Positions 21,403-30,528 are shown, counted from the first letter of the stretch. The stretch: 64,000 bases of DNA from Pseudomonas brassicacearum (GCF_009601685.2 NZ_CP045701.2:6138001-6202000), one strand, 5' to 3'. Numbers and translations: made by a program. The notes: generated by a model not told the origin, from the sequence alone.

Positions 21403-23157
21403 TTACTGAGCCTTGGTCTCAGTCGCCGCCGGTGTTGTCGCTGCCGGCTTGGCCGCCGGTTTTTTCGCCGGTGTGGCTTTCTTCACTGGCGCTTTTTTAG
21501 CCGGAGCCTTGGCGGCTGGTTTTTTCGCCGTCGGTTTGGCCGCTGCTTTCTTGGCTGGCTCAACCTTCGCTGGAGCAGGTGCAGGTGGTTCCACCGGGGC
21601 CGGCGCAGGAGCGGGTGCAGGTACCGGGGCAGGCGCTACCGGCTCCGGTGCCTTGACCGGCTCTGGCTTCTTGTCGTCATCCGAGCCACCAAACAGGTTA
21701 GTGAAGAAGTTGCCCTTCTTCGCCGCCACCGCACCGGCCGCTGCCGCTGCCACTGGCGCGACCTTGGCCGGTTCGAACGACTTGCCCGCCGCCAGGTCTT
21801 CAACCTGGCTGGCGGCCCGTTGACCGCTGCGCAGCGCGCCTTCCAGGGTGCCCGGATACAGGGTGTCGGTGTGTTCACCGGCAAAGGCTACGCGCTGCAA
21901 TGGCCTTTCCCAGAGGCGCCAGTACTTGCTGATCTGGCCCGGGCCAAAGGCCAGGTACGCACCGCCCATGGACGGGTCGGTGCTGTAGCGGCGGATTTCA
22001 TAGCCGGTGAACGCGCCACGGGCCTGTGGATAAAACGCGTGCAGGCGGATCAGTACCTGATCGACCATCTGCTTGTCGCCGAACGCCTGCATCACCCGGG
22101 CGTTGTCGCCGGACAGGTTGATGACCACGTTGGCACCGCCCTTCATGGCCGGTTCGATCCACATCATGCCCAGGCCGGCGTTGCTGTAGATCTCACCTGA
22201 CATGCGCGCCTTGCTGTCCCAGACCGGGGTCTTGAACTTGAGCATGATCTGGTCGCGCCAGCCGTAGTTGGTGCCCTTGATGGCGCCTTGATGCTGGGCG
22301 TCCAGGGCCGGGGTCAACTGGATCTTGTTCAGCGCCCGCAACGGCACTGCCAGCACCACGTAATCCGCCTGGTAGCCAACGGCGCCAACCTTTACGGTTA
22401 CCCCGTCCTTGTCCTGGGAGATGGCCGACACGGGCGAACTGGTCTTGATGGTTTTCAGTTGCTTGACGAACGCCTGGGCCAGGACCGGGCTGCCGCCGAG
22501 CAGGCGCGAGGCCCGCCGGTCACGGTCGGAGACGCCGCGATAGACGCGGTTCTGCTGGGCGAAATACAGCAGCGACAGGCGCGAAGGTTCGTCATACCGA
22601 GTGCGAATTTCCTGGTTCACCAACTGCCGCGCCGTGGCCGGCAATTGCAGGCGGTCGAGCCAATTGGACACGGTGATCTGGTCCAGCGCGTGCAGCGTAT
22701 TGTTGGCCGCCGGGTTCTGCGGGTCTTCGATGGAGCGCGCCAGGTCGTCCAGGGTGGTTTCGTAGCGCTTGAGGGCTTCGGCGGTGGCCGGCTGTTTGGT
22801 CGCCAGGTCCGCGGCGGTGAAGTAGGTGCCGTCGATCAGATAGCTGGGGGTGCGCACGAATTCCGGGGCCGGCGTGGTGCTCAGCTTGAAGGTGGAGATG
22901 TACTTGTTCAGCACTGGCTGGGTCTTCTCGTTGCCGATCCACTCGCTGGTGGCCATGCCCGAACGGCCGCCCAGGCTCGGCTTGGCTTCCAGCAGCGTCA
23001 CGGCCCAGCCTTTGTTCTGCAGCTCATAGGCCGCCGTGAGCCCCGCCAGGCCGCCGCCGATGACGATGGCCGTCGGTTGTTTGTCCTTGGCCAGCGCCGA
23101 AACGCTGAACAGCCCTATCATCACCAGCGCACAGGCGCGTAGCCAACCAGCAGACAT
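21403..23157 (-). CDS. Exported FAD-dependent amine oxidase with Lys/Ala/Pro-rich tail
   Basis: A 584-residue flavin amine oxidase. A signal peptide (1-23, ending SALA) precedes the FAD dinucleotide motif IVIGGGLAGLTAAYELQ (31-47) and LLEAKPSLGGR. The second FAD motif is VAFAGEHTDTLYPGTLEGAL (423-442). It would oxidise amines to aldehydes with release of ammonia and peroxide; the substrate is unknown. Residues 463-584 form an unusual tail: an alanine stretch, FFTNLFGGSDDDKK, a PAPAPAP run, then about 50 residues of K/A/P repeats like histone H1 or AlgP. No twin-arginine pair is present, which is odd for an exported flavoprotein. Divergent from bioA. Confidence 0.85.
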   Translation of the reverse strand: MSAGWLRACALVMIGLFSVSALAKDKQPTAIVIGGGLAGLTAAYELQNKGWAVTLLEAKPSLGGRSGMATSEWIGNEKTQPVLNKYISTFKLSTTPAPEFVRTPSYLIDGTYFTAADLATKQPATAEALKRYETTLDDLARSIEDPQNPAANNTLHALDQITVSNWLDRLQLPATARQLVNQEIRTRYDEPSRLSLLYFAQQNRVYRGVSDRDRRASRLLGGSPVLAQAFVKQLKTIKTSSPVSAISQDKDGVTVKVGAVGYQADYVVLAVPLRALNKIQLTPALDAQHQGAIKGTNYGWRDQIMLKFKTPVWDSKARMSGEIYSNAGLGMMWIEPAMKGGANVVINLSGDNARVMQAFGDKQMVDQVLIRLHAFYPQARGAFTGYEIRRYSTDPSMGGAYLAFGPGQISKYWRLWERPLQRVAFAGEHTDTLYPGTLEGALRSGQRAASQVEDLAAGKSFEPAKVAPVAAAAAGAVAAKKGNFFTNLFGGSDDDKKPEPVKAPEPVAPAPVPAPAPAPAPVEPPAPAPAKVEPAKKAAAKPTAKKPAAKAPAKKAPVKKATPAKKPAAKPAATTPAATETKAQ

Positions 23158-23380
23158 TCAACGAACTCCGGATTAAAACTTGGGAAACTTCAGCTTTCGA
23201 GCCAGTCGGCTCAGGGAACGGCGAAGAATACGTCAGCCATCAAAACGCCGCCAGCGACGTCTATCGCCTCGTTCAAAGTAGTGGGAATGACACAATGGGT
23301 TGTCCGCGGGGCCGCCATTGCATAGGCTTGCGCGATTGTTTTGCCCGCGCCCGCCGCGAGCCGCCTCGAGGAGACTGTAA

Positions 23381-24787
23381 ATGGGCCTGAATAACCAGTG
23401 GATGCAACGCGACCTGGCGGTGCTGTGGCATCCCTGCACCCAGATGAAAGACCACGAACAGCTGCCGCTGATCCCCATCAAGCGCGGTGAAGGCGTGTGG
23501 CTGGAAGATTTCGAAGGCAAGCGTTATCTCGATGCCGTCAGCTCCTGGTGGGTCAACGTGTTCGGCCACGCCAACCCGCGCATCAACCAGCGCATCAAGG
23601 ACCAGGTCGATCAGTTGGAGCATGTGATTCTCGCCGGCTTCAGCCATCAGCCGGTGATCGAGTTATCCGAGCGCCTGGTGAAGATGACACCCGAAGGCCT
23701 GACCCGGTGCTTCTACGCCGATAACGGCTCGTCCTGCATCGAAGTAGCGATGAAGATGAGCTTTCACTACTGGATCAATCGCGGCCGGCCGGATAAAAAA
23801 CGCTTCGTCACCCTGAGTAACAGTTACCACGGCGAAACCATCGCGGCGATGTCGGTGGGCGATGTGCCGTTGTTCACTGAAACCTACAAGGCGTTGCTGC
23901 TGGACACGATCAAGGTGCCGAGCCCCGACTGCTACCACCGCCCTGAAGGCATGGGCTGGGAAGAACATTCGCGCAATATGTTCGCGGCCATGGAACAGAC
24001 CCTGGCCGAGCACCACGACACGGTGGCGGCAGTGATCGTCGAACCGCTGATCCAGGGCGCCGGCGGCATGCGCATGTACCACCCGGTATACCTGAAGTTG
24101 CTGCGCGAAGCCTGCGACCGCTATGGCGTGCACCTGATCCACGACGAAATAGCCGTCGGCTTCGGCCGTACCGGGACAATGTTCGCCTGTGAGCAGGCCG
24201 GCATCACGCCGGATTTCCTTTGCCTGTCCAAGGCCCTGACCGGCGGTTACTTGCCGCTGGCGGCATGCGTGACCACCGACGAGGTCTACAGCGCGTTCTA
24301 CGATGACTACCCGACCCTGCGCGCCTTCCTGCATTCCCACAGCTACACCGGCAACCCGCTGGCCTGTGCGGCGGCCCTGGCGACGCTGGATATCTTCGAA
24401 GAAGACAACGTCATCGAAAACAACCAGGCCCTGGCCCTGCGCATGGCGAGCGCCACCGCGCACCTGGCCGACCACCCGAACGTCGCCGAGGTGCGCCAGA
24501 CCGGCATGGTGCTGGCCATCGAGATGGTCAAGGACAAGGCCAGCAAAACCGCTTATCCGTGGCAAGAACGGCGCGGCCTGAGCGTGTTCCAGCACGCCTT
24601 GGAGCGTGGTGCCTTGCTGCGACCGCTGGGCAGCGTGGTGTATTTCCTGCCGCCGTATGTCATCACCCCGCAGCAGATCGATTTCCTCGCCGAAGTGGCC
24701 AGCGAAGGCATCGACATCGCCACCCGGGACAAGGTCAGCGTGGCGGTGCCGAAGGACTTTCACCCGGGTTATCGCGACCCGGGCTGA
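23381..24787 (+). CDS. bioA: Adenosylmethionine-8-amino-7-oxononanoate aminotransferase
   Basis: PLP enzyme of biotin synthesis converting KAPA to DAPA with SAM as amino donor. The 468 residues include LWHPCTQMKDHE (BioA-specific N-terminus), SSWWVNVFGHANP, the PLP region DNGSSCIEVAMKM, ESYHGET-like SNSYHGETIAAMS, the DEIAVGFGRTG aspartate motif and the PLP lysine in LCLSKALTGGYLPLAA. Length is normal. The other bio genes are not nearby. GAGG lies about 9 nt before the ATG. rsmE follows after a repeat-filled gap of 295 nt. Confidence 0.97.
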   Translation: MGLNNQWMQRDLAVLWHPCTQMKDHEQLPLIPIKRGEGVWLEDFEGKRYLDAVSSWWVNVFGHANPRINQRIKDQVDQLEHVILAGFSHQPVIELSERLVKMTPEGLTRCFYADNGSSCIEVAMKMSFHYWINRGRPDKKRFVTLSNSYHGETIAAMSVGDVPLFTETYKALLLDTIKVPSPDCYHRPEGMGWEEHSRNMFAAMEQTLAEHHDTVAAVIVEPLIQGAGGMRMYHPVYLKLLREACDRYGVHLIHDEIAVGFGRTGTMFACEQAGITPDFLCLSKALTGGYLPLAACVTTDEVYSAFYDDYPTLRAFLHSHSYTGNPLACAAALATLDIFEEDNVIENNQALALRMASATAHLADHPNVAEVRQTGMVLAIEMVKDKASKTAYPWQERRGLSVFQHALERGALLRPLGSVVYFLPPYVITPQQIDFLAEVASEGIDIATRDKVSVAVPKDFHPGYRDPG

Positions 24788-24860
24788 CACTGCGATGCAC
24801 TGTTGGAACACTATTGTGGCGAGGGGATTCAGCGAAACGTCGCACCGAACCGCTGGGCTT

Positions 24861-24979
24861 GTAGGAGCTGGCGAAGCCTGCGATCTTTTGATCTTTTGAT
24901 CTTTTGATCTTTTGATCTTTCGCTTGAGATTCAATTGTCTGGGGAAAGATCGCAGCCTCGTTGCACTCGACAGCTCCTA
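24861..24979. repeat. Long hairpin repeat (GTAGGAGCTG family), expanded loop
   Basis: GTAGGAGCTGGCGAAGCCTG plus CGATCTTT opens the element and AAAGATCGCAGCCTCGTTGC plus ACTCGACAGCTCCTAC closes it. The arms match less well than at 10008, and the loop side contains an amplified GATCTTTT array. Confidence 0.85.
24882..24919. repeat. Tandem 8-bp array GATCTTTT, four copies plus partial
   Basis: Exact head-to-tail copies at 24882, 24890, 24898 and 24906, then GATCTT. Other hairpins of this family carry only one or two such units, so this copy has expanded by slippage. Confidence 0.95.
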
Positions 24980-25049
24980 CACCGCTCCTACACCGCTCCT
25001 ACATAGCTCCTACATAGCTCCTACATAGCTCCTACATAGCTCCTACACA
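24973..25049. repeat. Tandem 11-bp array GCTCCTACAnn, seven copies
   Basis: Seven direct units of 11 bp (two ending CC, four ending TA, one ending CA) extend from the closing arm of the hairpin to 34 nt before the rsmE start. The unit is derived from the hairpin terminus AGCTCCTAC. Confidence 0.95.
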
Positions 25050-25082
25050 GCTCTACACATTTAACTTTTCCAGAGATTCAGT

Positions 25083-25802
25083 ATGAGACTGTCCCGCTTC
25101 TTCATCGATGCGCCCCTGAGCCTCGGCGACCACGAACTGCCTGAAGCCCAGGCCCACTACATCGGCCGTGTGCTGCGCATGGCCGAGGGCGATGCCGTGC
25201 AGGTGTTCGATGGCTCGGGCCAGGAGTTTCGCGGCACCCTGGCCGAGGTCGGCAAGAAACGCGTGCGGGTGCAATTGGACGAGCAGTTCGCCGGACAGCC
25301 TGAATCGCCGCTGCGCATTCACCTCGGCCAAGGCCTGTCCCGAGGCGAGCGCATGGATTGGGCGATCCAGAAAGCCACGGAGCTGGGGGTCGGCGAGATC
25401 ACGCCGATCTTCAGCGAACGCTGCGAAGTGCGCCTCAAGGACGAACGCGCCGACAAACGCCTGCTGCACTGGCGTCAGGTGGCAATCAGCGCCTGCGAGC
25501 AGTGCGGGCGCTCGAGCGTGCCGATCATCCACCCGCCCCTGCTGCTGGCTGACTGGCTGAAGCAGACCGAGGCCGAGCTCAAACTGGTGCTGCATCCGGT
25601 GGCCGAGCCCCTGGTCAGCCATGACAAACCGTCGACGCTGGCGTTCCTGATTGGTCCTGAAGGCGGTTTGTCGGACGCCGAAGTCGAACAGGCCAAGACC
25701 GCCGGCTACCACGCCGCCCGCCTCGGCCCTCGCGTGCTGCGCACCGAAACCGCGCCGGTGGTGGCGCTGGCGGTGGCGCAGCAGCTGTGGGGGGATTTCT
25801 AG
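25083..25802 (+). CDS. rsmE: 16S rRNA (uracil-1498-N3)-methyltransferase
   Basis: SPOUT-fold enzyme that methylates U1498 in 16S rRNA using SAM. 239 residues, family length. N-terminal PUA-like region with HYIGRVLRMAEGDAVQVFDG, then the knot motifs KATELGVGEITPIFSERCEV, FLIGPEGGLSDAEVE and LGPRVLRTETAPVVAL. bioA-rsmE adjacency is usual in Pseudomonas. The leader just upstream consists of the 11-bp array, so translation initiation lies within 35 nt of a variable repeat. Confidence 0.96.
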   Translation: MRLSRFFIDAPLSLGDHELPEAQAHYIGRVLRMAEGDAVQVFDGSGQEFRGTLAEVGKKRVRVQLDEQFAGQPESPLRIHLGQGLSRGERMDWAIQKATELGVGEITPIFSERCEVRLKDERADKRLLHWRQVAISACEQCGRSSVPIIHPPLLLADWLKQTEAELKLVLHPVAEPLVSHDKPSTLAFLIGPEGGLSDAEVEQAKTAGYHAARLGPRVLRTETAPVVALAVAQQLWGDF

Positions 25803-25825
25803 AGTCAAATGTTGAACCCATGGCG

Positions 25826-26443
25826 CTAGAGCACGTAGAACAGAATCGCCACGAAGTGCAGCAAACTGCCGGCGATGACAAACAGGTGCCAGATGCCATG
25901 GGCGTGGCGTAGCCGATGGTCGAGGGCGAAGAAGATAATGCCCACGGTGTACAACACGCCGCCCGAGGCCAGCCAGGCAAACCCGGCGCTGCCCAGGGCC
26001 GCCAGCAGCGGCTTGACCGCCACCAACACGATCCAGCCCATCACCGCGTAGATGACGATCGACAGGATCCGCGCTTCGGAACGCGGCTTGATCTCCTGCA
26101 GTATCCCGATCAGCGCCAGCCCCCAGACGATTCCGAACAAGGTCCAGCCCCACGGCCCGCGCAGGGTCACCAGGCAAAACGGGGTGTAGCTGCCGGCGAT
26201 CAACAGGTAGATCGAAAAGTGATCGACCTTCTGCATGATGGCTTTTTTGCGCCCGCGCACGCTGTGGTAAACCGTCGAAGCGCTGTACAGCACCAGCAAG
26301 GTGAACCCGTAGATTGCCACGCTGACGATCTTCCACGGATCGCCCGCCATACCGGCAATCACCAGCAACCACACCGCCCCGATAAAAGCCGCCACCGCCC
26401 CGACCAAGTGCGTCCAGGCGTTGAGTCGTTCCCCGTGATACAT
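25826..26443 (-). CDS. trhA: Hemolysin III / TrhA-family membrane protein
   Basis: A 205-residue seven-helix membrane protein of the PAQR/hemolysin III superfamily; bacterial TrhA members influence membrane energetics and fatty-acid homeostasis, and true haemolysis is doubtful. Conserved residues are visible in SASTVYHSVRGR, QKVDHFSIYLLIAGSYTPF and HAHGIWHLFVIAGSLLHF. The ATG at 26443 has GAGG about 10 nt upstream and starts at MYHGERLNAWTHLVGA, like relatives; an upstream frame extension adds 28 unrelated residues. Convergent with rsmE, divergent from mdcR. Confidence 0.9.
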   Translation of the reverse strand: MYHGERLNAWTHLVGAVAAFIGAVWLLVIAGMAGDPWKIVSVAIYGFTLLVLYSASTVYHSVRGRKKAIMQKVDHFSIYLLIAGSYTPFCLVTLRGPWGWTLFGIVWGLALIGILQEIKPRSEARILSIVIYAVMGWIVLVAVKPLLAALGSAGFAWLASGGVLYTVGIIFFALDHRLRHAHGIWHLFVIAGSLLHFVAILFYVL

Positions 26444-26554
26444 CCAGTCCCACCTCACATTCCAGAACAGAGGCCAAGGCTCAGGCCTGGCGCGCCAAAG
26501 TGCAATGCTTTGCTTCAAGCCAGCCAAGTACGAACCTGTGGCAAAAGACTTATC

Positions 26555-26650
26555 TGTGGCGAGGGAGCTTGCTCCCGCTTGAGTGCGCAGCGCTCACAAG
26601 ATTCTTGGGGCGGCTTCGCCACCCAGCGGGAGCAAGCTCCCTCGCCACAA
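26555..26650. repeat. REP doublet (GTGGCGAGGGAGCTTGCTCCC type)
   Basis: TGTGGCGAGGGAGCTTGCTC (to CCGCT) and its inverse AGCGGGAGCAAGCTCCCTCG (to CCACA) with a 44-nt spacer. It is a different REP subtype from the GTGGGAGC...CGCGAT elements. It lies upstream of mdcR. Confidence 0.88.
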
Positions 26651-26727
26651 CAGCTTCCAAGCGACATAAATCGCGTCGCTGGGAAGACATGGGGCACAAT
26701 CGGCCAATACGAATAAGAGTCCGCCCC

Positions 26728-27642
26728 ATGCTGATCGACGAAGAATTGACCCTGAAGAAACTCGAGGTGTTCCTGGCCTTCATGCGCACTGGCAACCTGG
26801 CGCGGGCGGCCGCCGAGTTGCAGACCAGCAACGTCAGCGTGCACCGGGCCATTCACTCGCTGGAGAGTGCCCTGCGTTGCCCGTTGTTCAAGCACGAAGG
26901 CCGCAACCTCACGCCGTTGGAAAGCGCTTATGTGCTGGAAGAGCGGGCGCAGAGGCTGATCCAGGACGTGGTCGAAAGCGTACGCCTGACCCGCGAAGCC
27001 GCCGGTTTCTCCGCCGAACGCTTCAAGCTCGGCTCGCTGTATTCATTGACGGTCAAGACCGTGCCGCAACTGATCATGGGCCTGAAGATCCGCCGCAGCG
27101 AACTCAATATCGACCTGATCCTGGGTTCGAACATCGACCTGCTGTACAAGCTCAAGAACATGGAGGTAGACGCGATCCTGATCTCCCTGGACGACAGCGT
27201 GAACGACCCGGACTGCGAGCATATCGAGCTGTTTTGCGACGACATCTTCCTCGCCACACCGGCCGATTCTCCCTTTGCCCAACGCACTGAGGTCGATCTG
27301 GCCGAGGTGCGCGACGAGACGTTCATTACCCTGACCCAGGGGTTTGCCACGCACCAGGACGGTATCCGGGTGTTCAAGCAGGCGGGGTTCGAACCTAAGG
27401 TGGCGATGCAGGTCAACGACATCTTCACCCTGCTGAGCATGGTCAGTTCCGGGGTGGGCTATGCGTTGCTGCCAGGACGAATTGCGGCGGTGTATGAAAA
27501 CCGGGTGAAACTGATCCCATTGCAGGAAAAGTACCGGTTGCAGCAGCGCATCGGCGTGGTGTTCCTGAAGGCCAAGGAGCGTGATCCGAATTTGCTGGCG
27601 CTGCTGGCTGAGTGCCGGATGTATGCCAATCGGCAGGCTTGA
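26728..27642 (+). CDS. mdcR: LysR-family regulator of malonate utilisation
   Basis: A 304-residue LysR activator. The N-terminal helix-turn-helix is TLKKLEVFLAFMRTGNLARA through SNVSVHRAIHSLESAL; the effector domain runs from about residue 90, with VSSGVGYALLPGRIAAV near the end. Its place at the tail of the mdc cluster and family resemblance identify it as MdcR, which activates the mdc operon on malonate. The gene is convergent with madM. A much longer open frame begins in the REP upstream; I chose MLIDEELTLKKLEVFL, the start matching relatives. Confidence 0.88.
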   Translation: MLIDEELTLKKLEVFLAFMRTGNLARAAAELQTSNVSVHRAIHSLESALRCPLFKHEGRNLTPLESAYVLEERAQRLIQDVVESVRLTREAAGFSAERFKLGSLYSLTVKTVPQLIMGLKIRRSELNIDLILGSNIDLLYKLKNMEVDAILISLDDSVNDPDCEHIELFCDDIFLATPADSPFAQRTEVDLAEVRDETFITLTQGFATHQDGIRVFKQAGFEPKVAMQVNDIFTLLSMVSSGVGYALLPGRIAAVYENRVKLIPLQEKYRLQQRIGVVFLKAKERDPNLLALLAECRMYANRQA

Positions 27643-27656
27643 GACCGTGTTGCCTT

Positions 27657-27730
27657 CATCGCGAGCAAGCTCGCTCCCACAAGGGATGTGTGAACACCGA
27701 TCCAATGTGGGAGCGAGCTTGCTCGCGATG
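27657..27730. repeat. REP doublet with perfect 25-nt arms
   Basis: CATCGCGAGCAAGCTCGCTC (to CCACA) and its exact inverse, spacer 24 nt, between the convergent mdcR and madM stops. Confidence 0.93.
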
Positions 27731-27760
27731 GGGACAGTCCTGTCAGCAAGAGACTTTGCC

Positions 27761-28525
27761 TTACCCCATCAACCCCCGCATGATCAGAAACAACAACGAA
27801 GGCCCCAACAAGCAACCAAGCGCCGTATAGAACGCCGCCGTCAGGCAGCCATATGGCACCAGCTTCGGATCGGTCGCCGCCAACCCACCGGCCACACCGC
27901 TGGAGGTACCCATCAAGCCACCGAAAATCACCGCACTGCGTGGATTATTCAGGCCAATTAACGGTGCCACGAACGGCGTCGCCACCATCACCAGGATCGC
28001 CTTGATCAACCCGGCGGCAATGGACAGCGCCATCACTTCGGAACTGGCACCAATTGCCGCTCCGGTCACCGGCCCGACGATGTAGGTCACCGCCCCGGCG
28101 CCAATGGTGGTCAGGCTCACCGCATCGGTGTAACCGAAGGCCATTGCCACGCCCACGCCAGCAATGAACGACGTACCGACCCCGACAAACAGCGCCAGCA
28201 CCCCGACAAAGCCGGCGCGCTTGAGTTCTTCGACACTCACGCCAAACGCCGTGGCGACGATGGCGAAGTCCCGCAGCATCGCACCACCCAGCAAGCCGAT
28301 CCCGGACAGCAGCGGAATGTCCACCACGCCCTTATGCCCGCCGGTCACGGCACCGCCAATGTAGGAGAGCACCAGCCCCAGGAGAATGGCGATGGCCGAG
28401 CCGTGCAGGCGGCCTTTGGTGAACGTGTCGCTGATCCAGTAGGACACCCACATGGTGATGCCGACAATGGCAAAACCGCTGATCAGGCCGTAGCTGGTGA
28501 TGACTTTCATCATGGATTCGTACAT
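27761..28525 (-). CDS. madM: Malonate transporter, MadM subunit
   Basis: One of two subunits of the MadL/MadM malonate carrier in the inner membrane, thought to be a Na+ or H+ symporter. 254 residues, about nine hydrophobic helices, with glycine-rich segments SGFAIVGITMWVSYWI, GGHKGVVDIPLLSGIG and FGGLMGTSSGVAGGLAATD. The ATG has GGGTGA five nucleotides upstream, partly inside the madL stop region; an upstream GTG adds three residues. It is the last gene of the mdc operon. Confidence 0.92.
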   Translation of the reverse strand: MYESMMKVITSYGLISGFAIVGITMWVSYWISDTFTKGRLHGSAIAILLGLVLSYIGGAVTGGHKGVVDIPLLSGIGLLGGAMLRDFAIVATAFGVSVEELKRAGFVGVLALFVGVGTSFIAGVGVAMAFGYTDAVSLTTIGAGAVTYIVGPVTGAAIGASSEVMALSIAAGLIKAILVMVATPFVAPLIGLNNPRSAVIFGGLMGTSSGVAGGLAATDPKLVPYGCLTAAFYTALGCLLGPSLLFLIMRGLMG

Positions 28526-28530
28526 GGCAA

Positions 28531-28923
28531 TCACCCGACCGTCTTAACGGAAACATCGGCCTGAGGCCCTTTGTTGCCAATGCGCACCAGCACCGGCACC
28601 ATCGCAAAGGCAATCACCACCGCCAGGGTCCCGGCCAGGATCGCCATCGGCCCGCCCTTGAGCGCGCCGTAGACGTTTTGCTGCGCCGCCATCGCAACCA
28701 CGATGGGGATGTAGATCGCACTCCAAAATTCCACGCCAGCCTCGGATTTGCCCTTGAACAGGCCGCGCTTGCTCAGGTAACTGCCCAGGCCGATCAACAG
28801 CAGCATCGCAATGCCGACGCCGCCGACGTTGGCCGGCACGCCGATCAACTTGCCCAGCAGCTCACCGATAAAAATACCCGTCAGGGTACAAAAGGCCAGA
28901 AATGCCACACCGTAGATAATCAT
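28531..28923 (-). CDS. madL: Malonate transporter, MadL subunit
   Basis: The 130-residue partner of MadM. It begins MIIYGVAFLAFCTLTGIFIG and has four hydrophobic helices with the LLGKLIGVPANVGGVGIAML segment. A longer open frame runs upstream to 29016 into the gap after mdcH, but its 31 extra residues are polar and unrelated. The gap between mdcH and madL (67 nt) is the only sizeable one in the operon, so transporter translation may be independent of the enzyme genes. Confidence 0.92.
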   Translation of the reverse strand: MIIYGVAFLAFCTLTGIFIGELLGKLIGVPANVGGVGIAMLLLIGLGSYLSKRGLFKGKSEAGVEFWSAIYIPIVVAMAAQQNVYGALKGGPMAILAGTLAVVIAFAMVPVLVRIGNKGPQADVSVKTVG

Positions 28924-28990
28924 TGTTGTAGTCCTCAAAGTGCATCGTCGAAGTTGTTGTTTTTGTGCTTCGCCAGCTTGAGTCGGTGGT

Positions 28991-29911
28991 TTAGGGTTGG
29001 CGGTTTCCCTCCTCACGCAACAGCGCTTGCAAGGTGTCGAGCCGGGCGCCGTCGAAAGCCATGACAGTGCCTTGCTCGAATACCCGGCGCGCCAGGGCGG
29101 TCAGTACCGCACCGGGGGGCAGTTCGATTTGCAGTCGTACGCCACGCTCGTAAGCGCTTTGCACGGTACCGCGCCAATCCACCACGCGGCACATGTTGAA
29201 CGCCAGGTCGTCGCGCAAGGCCTCGGTGTCGATCACCGGTCGCGCGCGGCTACCGCTGAGATAACCCAAGGCCGGTGCTTTCAACGGCACGTCGGCAAAT
29301 GCCTGGGCCAATGCCCGGGCCGGTGCTTCCAGCAACGGGCAATGGGACGGCACACTCACCGCCAGCCGACAGGCCTTCCCGGCCCCCAGGCTTCGCGCTT
29401 GCCTGGCAACGTCGGTCATGGCCTCGTCGCTGCCGGCGATGACCACCTGGTTATCGGCGTTGATGTTGGCCAGATAGACCGGGGTACGGTCGCTGTGCAC
29501 CTGCGCCAGCAACGCTTCCACTGCCGCGAGGTCCAGGCCGATGATCGCGGTCATGCCATAGCCTTGCGGGTACGCCTGCTGCATCAATTCGCCCCGCAGG
29601 CTGACCAGTCGCAAAGCATCCTCGAACCCCAGCGCTCCGGCCACTACCGCTGCCGGATAAGCACCGATGGACAGCCCCGCCACGTAATCCGGCGCAGGGG
29701 CCAGTTCCAGCAATCGGCGCGACGCTGCCACGCCGGCGATCAACAGGCACAGTTGCACGGCGCGGGTCGATTGCAAGGCCTCGGCACTGTCCAGTTGCAG
29801 CACGTCCTCACCGAGCACGTCACCTGCCTCGTCGAGGACTTGCGGCGCCAGGCCATGGAGCATCCCCACGCGCTGCGCACCCTGGCCGGGAAAGACGAAG
29901 AGGCTGCTCAC
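28991..29911 (-). CDS. mdcH: Malonate decarboxylase epsilon subunit (malonyl transacylase)
   Basis: Loads malonyl onto the acyl carrier subunit MdcC, starting the decarboxylation cycle. 306 residues with the FabD-like fold: SLFVFPGQGAQRVGML at the N-terminus, nucleophile serine in VAGLSIGAYPAAVVAG, and SVPSHCPLLEAPA carrying the catalytic histidine. The likely start is GTG at 29911, overlapping the mdcG stop as GTGA. An in-frame ATG at 29938 lies inside mdcG. Confidence 0.93.
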   Translation of the reverse strand: MSSLFVFPGQGAQRVGMLHGLAPQVLDEAGDVLGEDVLQLDSAEALQSTRAVQLCLLIAGVAASRRLLELAPAPDYVAGLSIGAYPAAVVAGALGFEDALRLVSLRGELMQQAYPQGYGMTAIIGLDLAAVEALLAQVHSDRTPVYLANINADNQVVIAGSDEAMTDVARQARSLGAGKACRLAVSVPSHCPLLEAPARALAQAFADVPLKAPALGYLSGSRARPVIDTEALRDDLAFNMCRVVDWRGTVQSAYERGVRLQIELPPGAVLTALARRVFEQGTVMAFDGARLDTLQALLREEGNRQP

Positions 29912-30528
29912 GCGACTTGCTCCAATGAAGGCTGCCAAGGATCGCTCACCAGCCGTGCCTGAACATCATCCTTGAGCAGGACCCGCCGCGACGAACCCGC
30001 CCACTCGCGCAAGGCGACGGCACCGCAGGGCGTTTGCAATTGCAGGTCCACGGCGCAGACCGAAGCATCCAGTTGCGCCAGCAACTCCTTGGCCTGGAGT
30101 CGGTCGATAACGTGCGGCGCCCGCAGAATCAAATCCAGGTCGCTGCGTTCATGCAGCGCCTCGACGCCCGTGGCGAGCTCGAACCCGGCGCTGCCGCTGA
30201 CGCCCCAGACCCAGCCACTGGCATCGAGCAGCGGACGCAGGCGGGACAGCGCTTGCAGGGCTGGCAAGTCACGAGTCGACGGAACATGACAAAGATCTTC
30301 CGGCCTTACACGACGGGAAATCGCCGCGACCGCCATCGACGTTGCATAACGCTGCTCGCGCAAGCGCCCGCGCACGCCGACCGCGATTTGATCCGGTGCC
30401 GTCAGCGCGCGTCGAACCACCACCGGTTGACCGGCGGCAATCGATTCGACCACCCATGCCGGCGCACCCGCAGGCAGCTGCCCCGGGGTCAGCCCCCAGA
30501 GCAGGTCATGGGCCAGATACCTATTCAC
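29908..30528 (-). CDS. mdcG: Phosphoribosyl-dephospho-CoA transferase
   Basis: Attaches the 2'-(5''-triphosphoribosyl)-3'-dephospho-CoA cofactor made by MdcB to a serine of MdcC. 206 residues with the nucleotidyltransferase signature GVSGSAGFELATG...ERSDLDLILR. It starts at GTG 30528, overlapping the mdcE stop (GTGA), so it is translationally coupled. Upstream in-frame extension would lie within mdcE. Confidence 0.92.
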   Translation of the reverse strand: MNRYLAHDLLWGLTPGQLPAGAPAWVVESIAAGQPVVVRRALTAPDQIAVGVRGRLREQRYATSMAVAAISRRVRPEDLCHVPSTRDLPALQALSRLRPLLDASGWVWGVSGSAGFELATGVEALHERSDLDLILRAPHVIDRLQAKELLAQLDASVCAVDLQLQTPCGAVALREWAGSSRRVLLKDDVQARLVSDPWQPSLEQVA

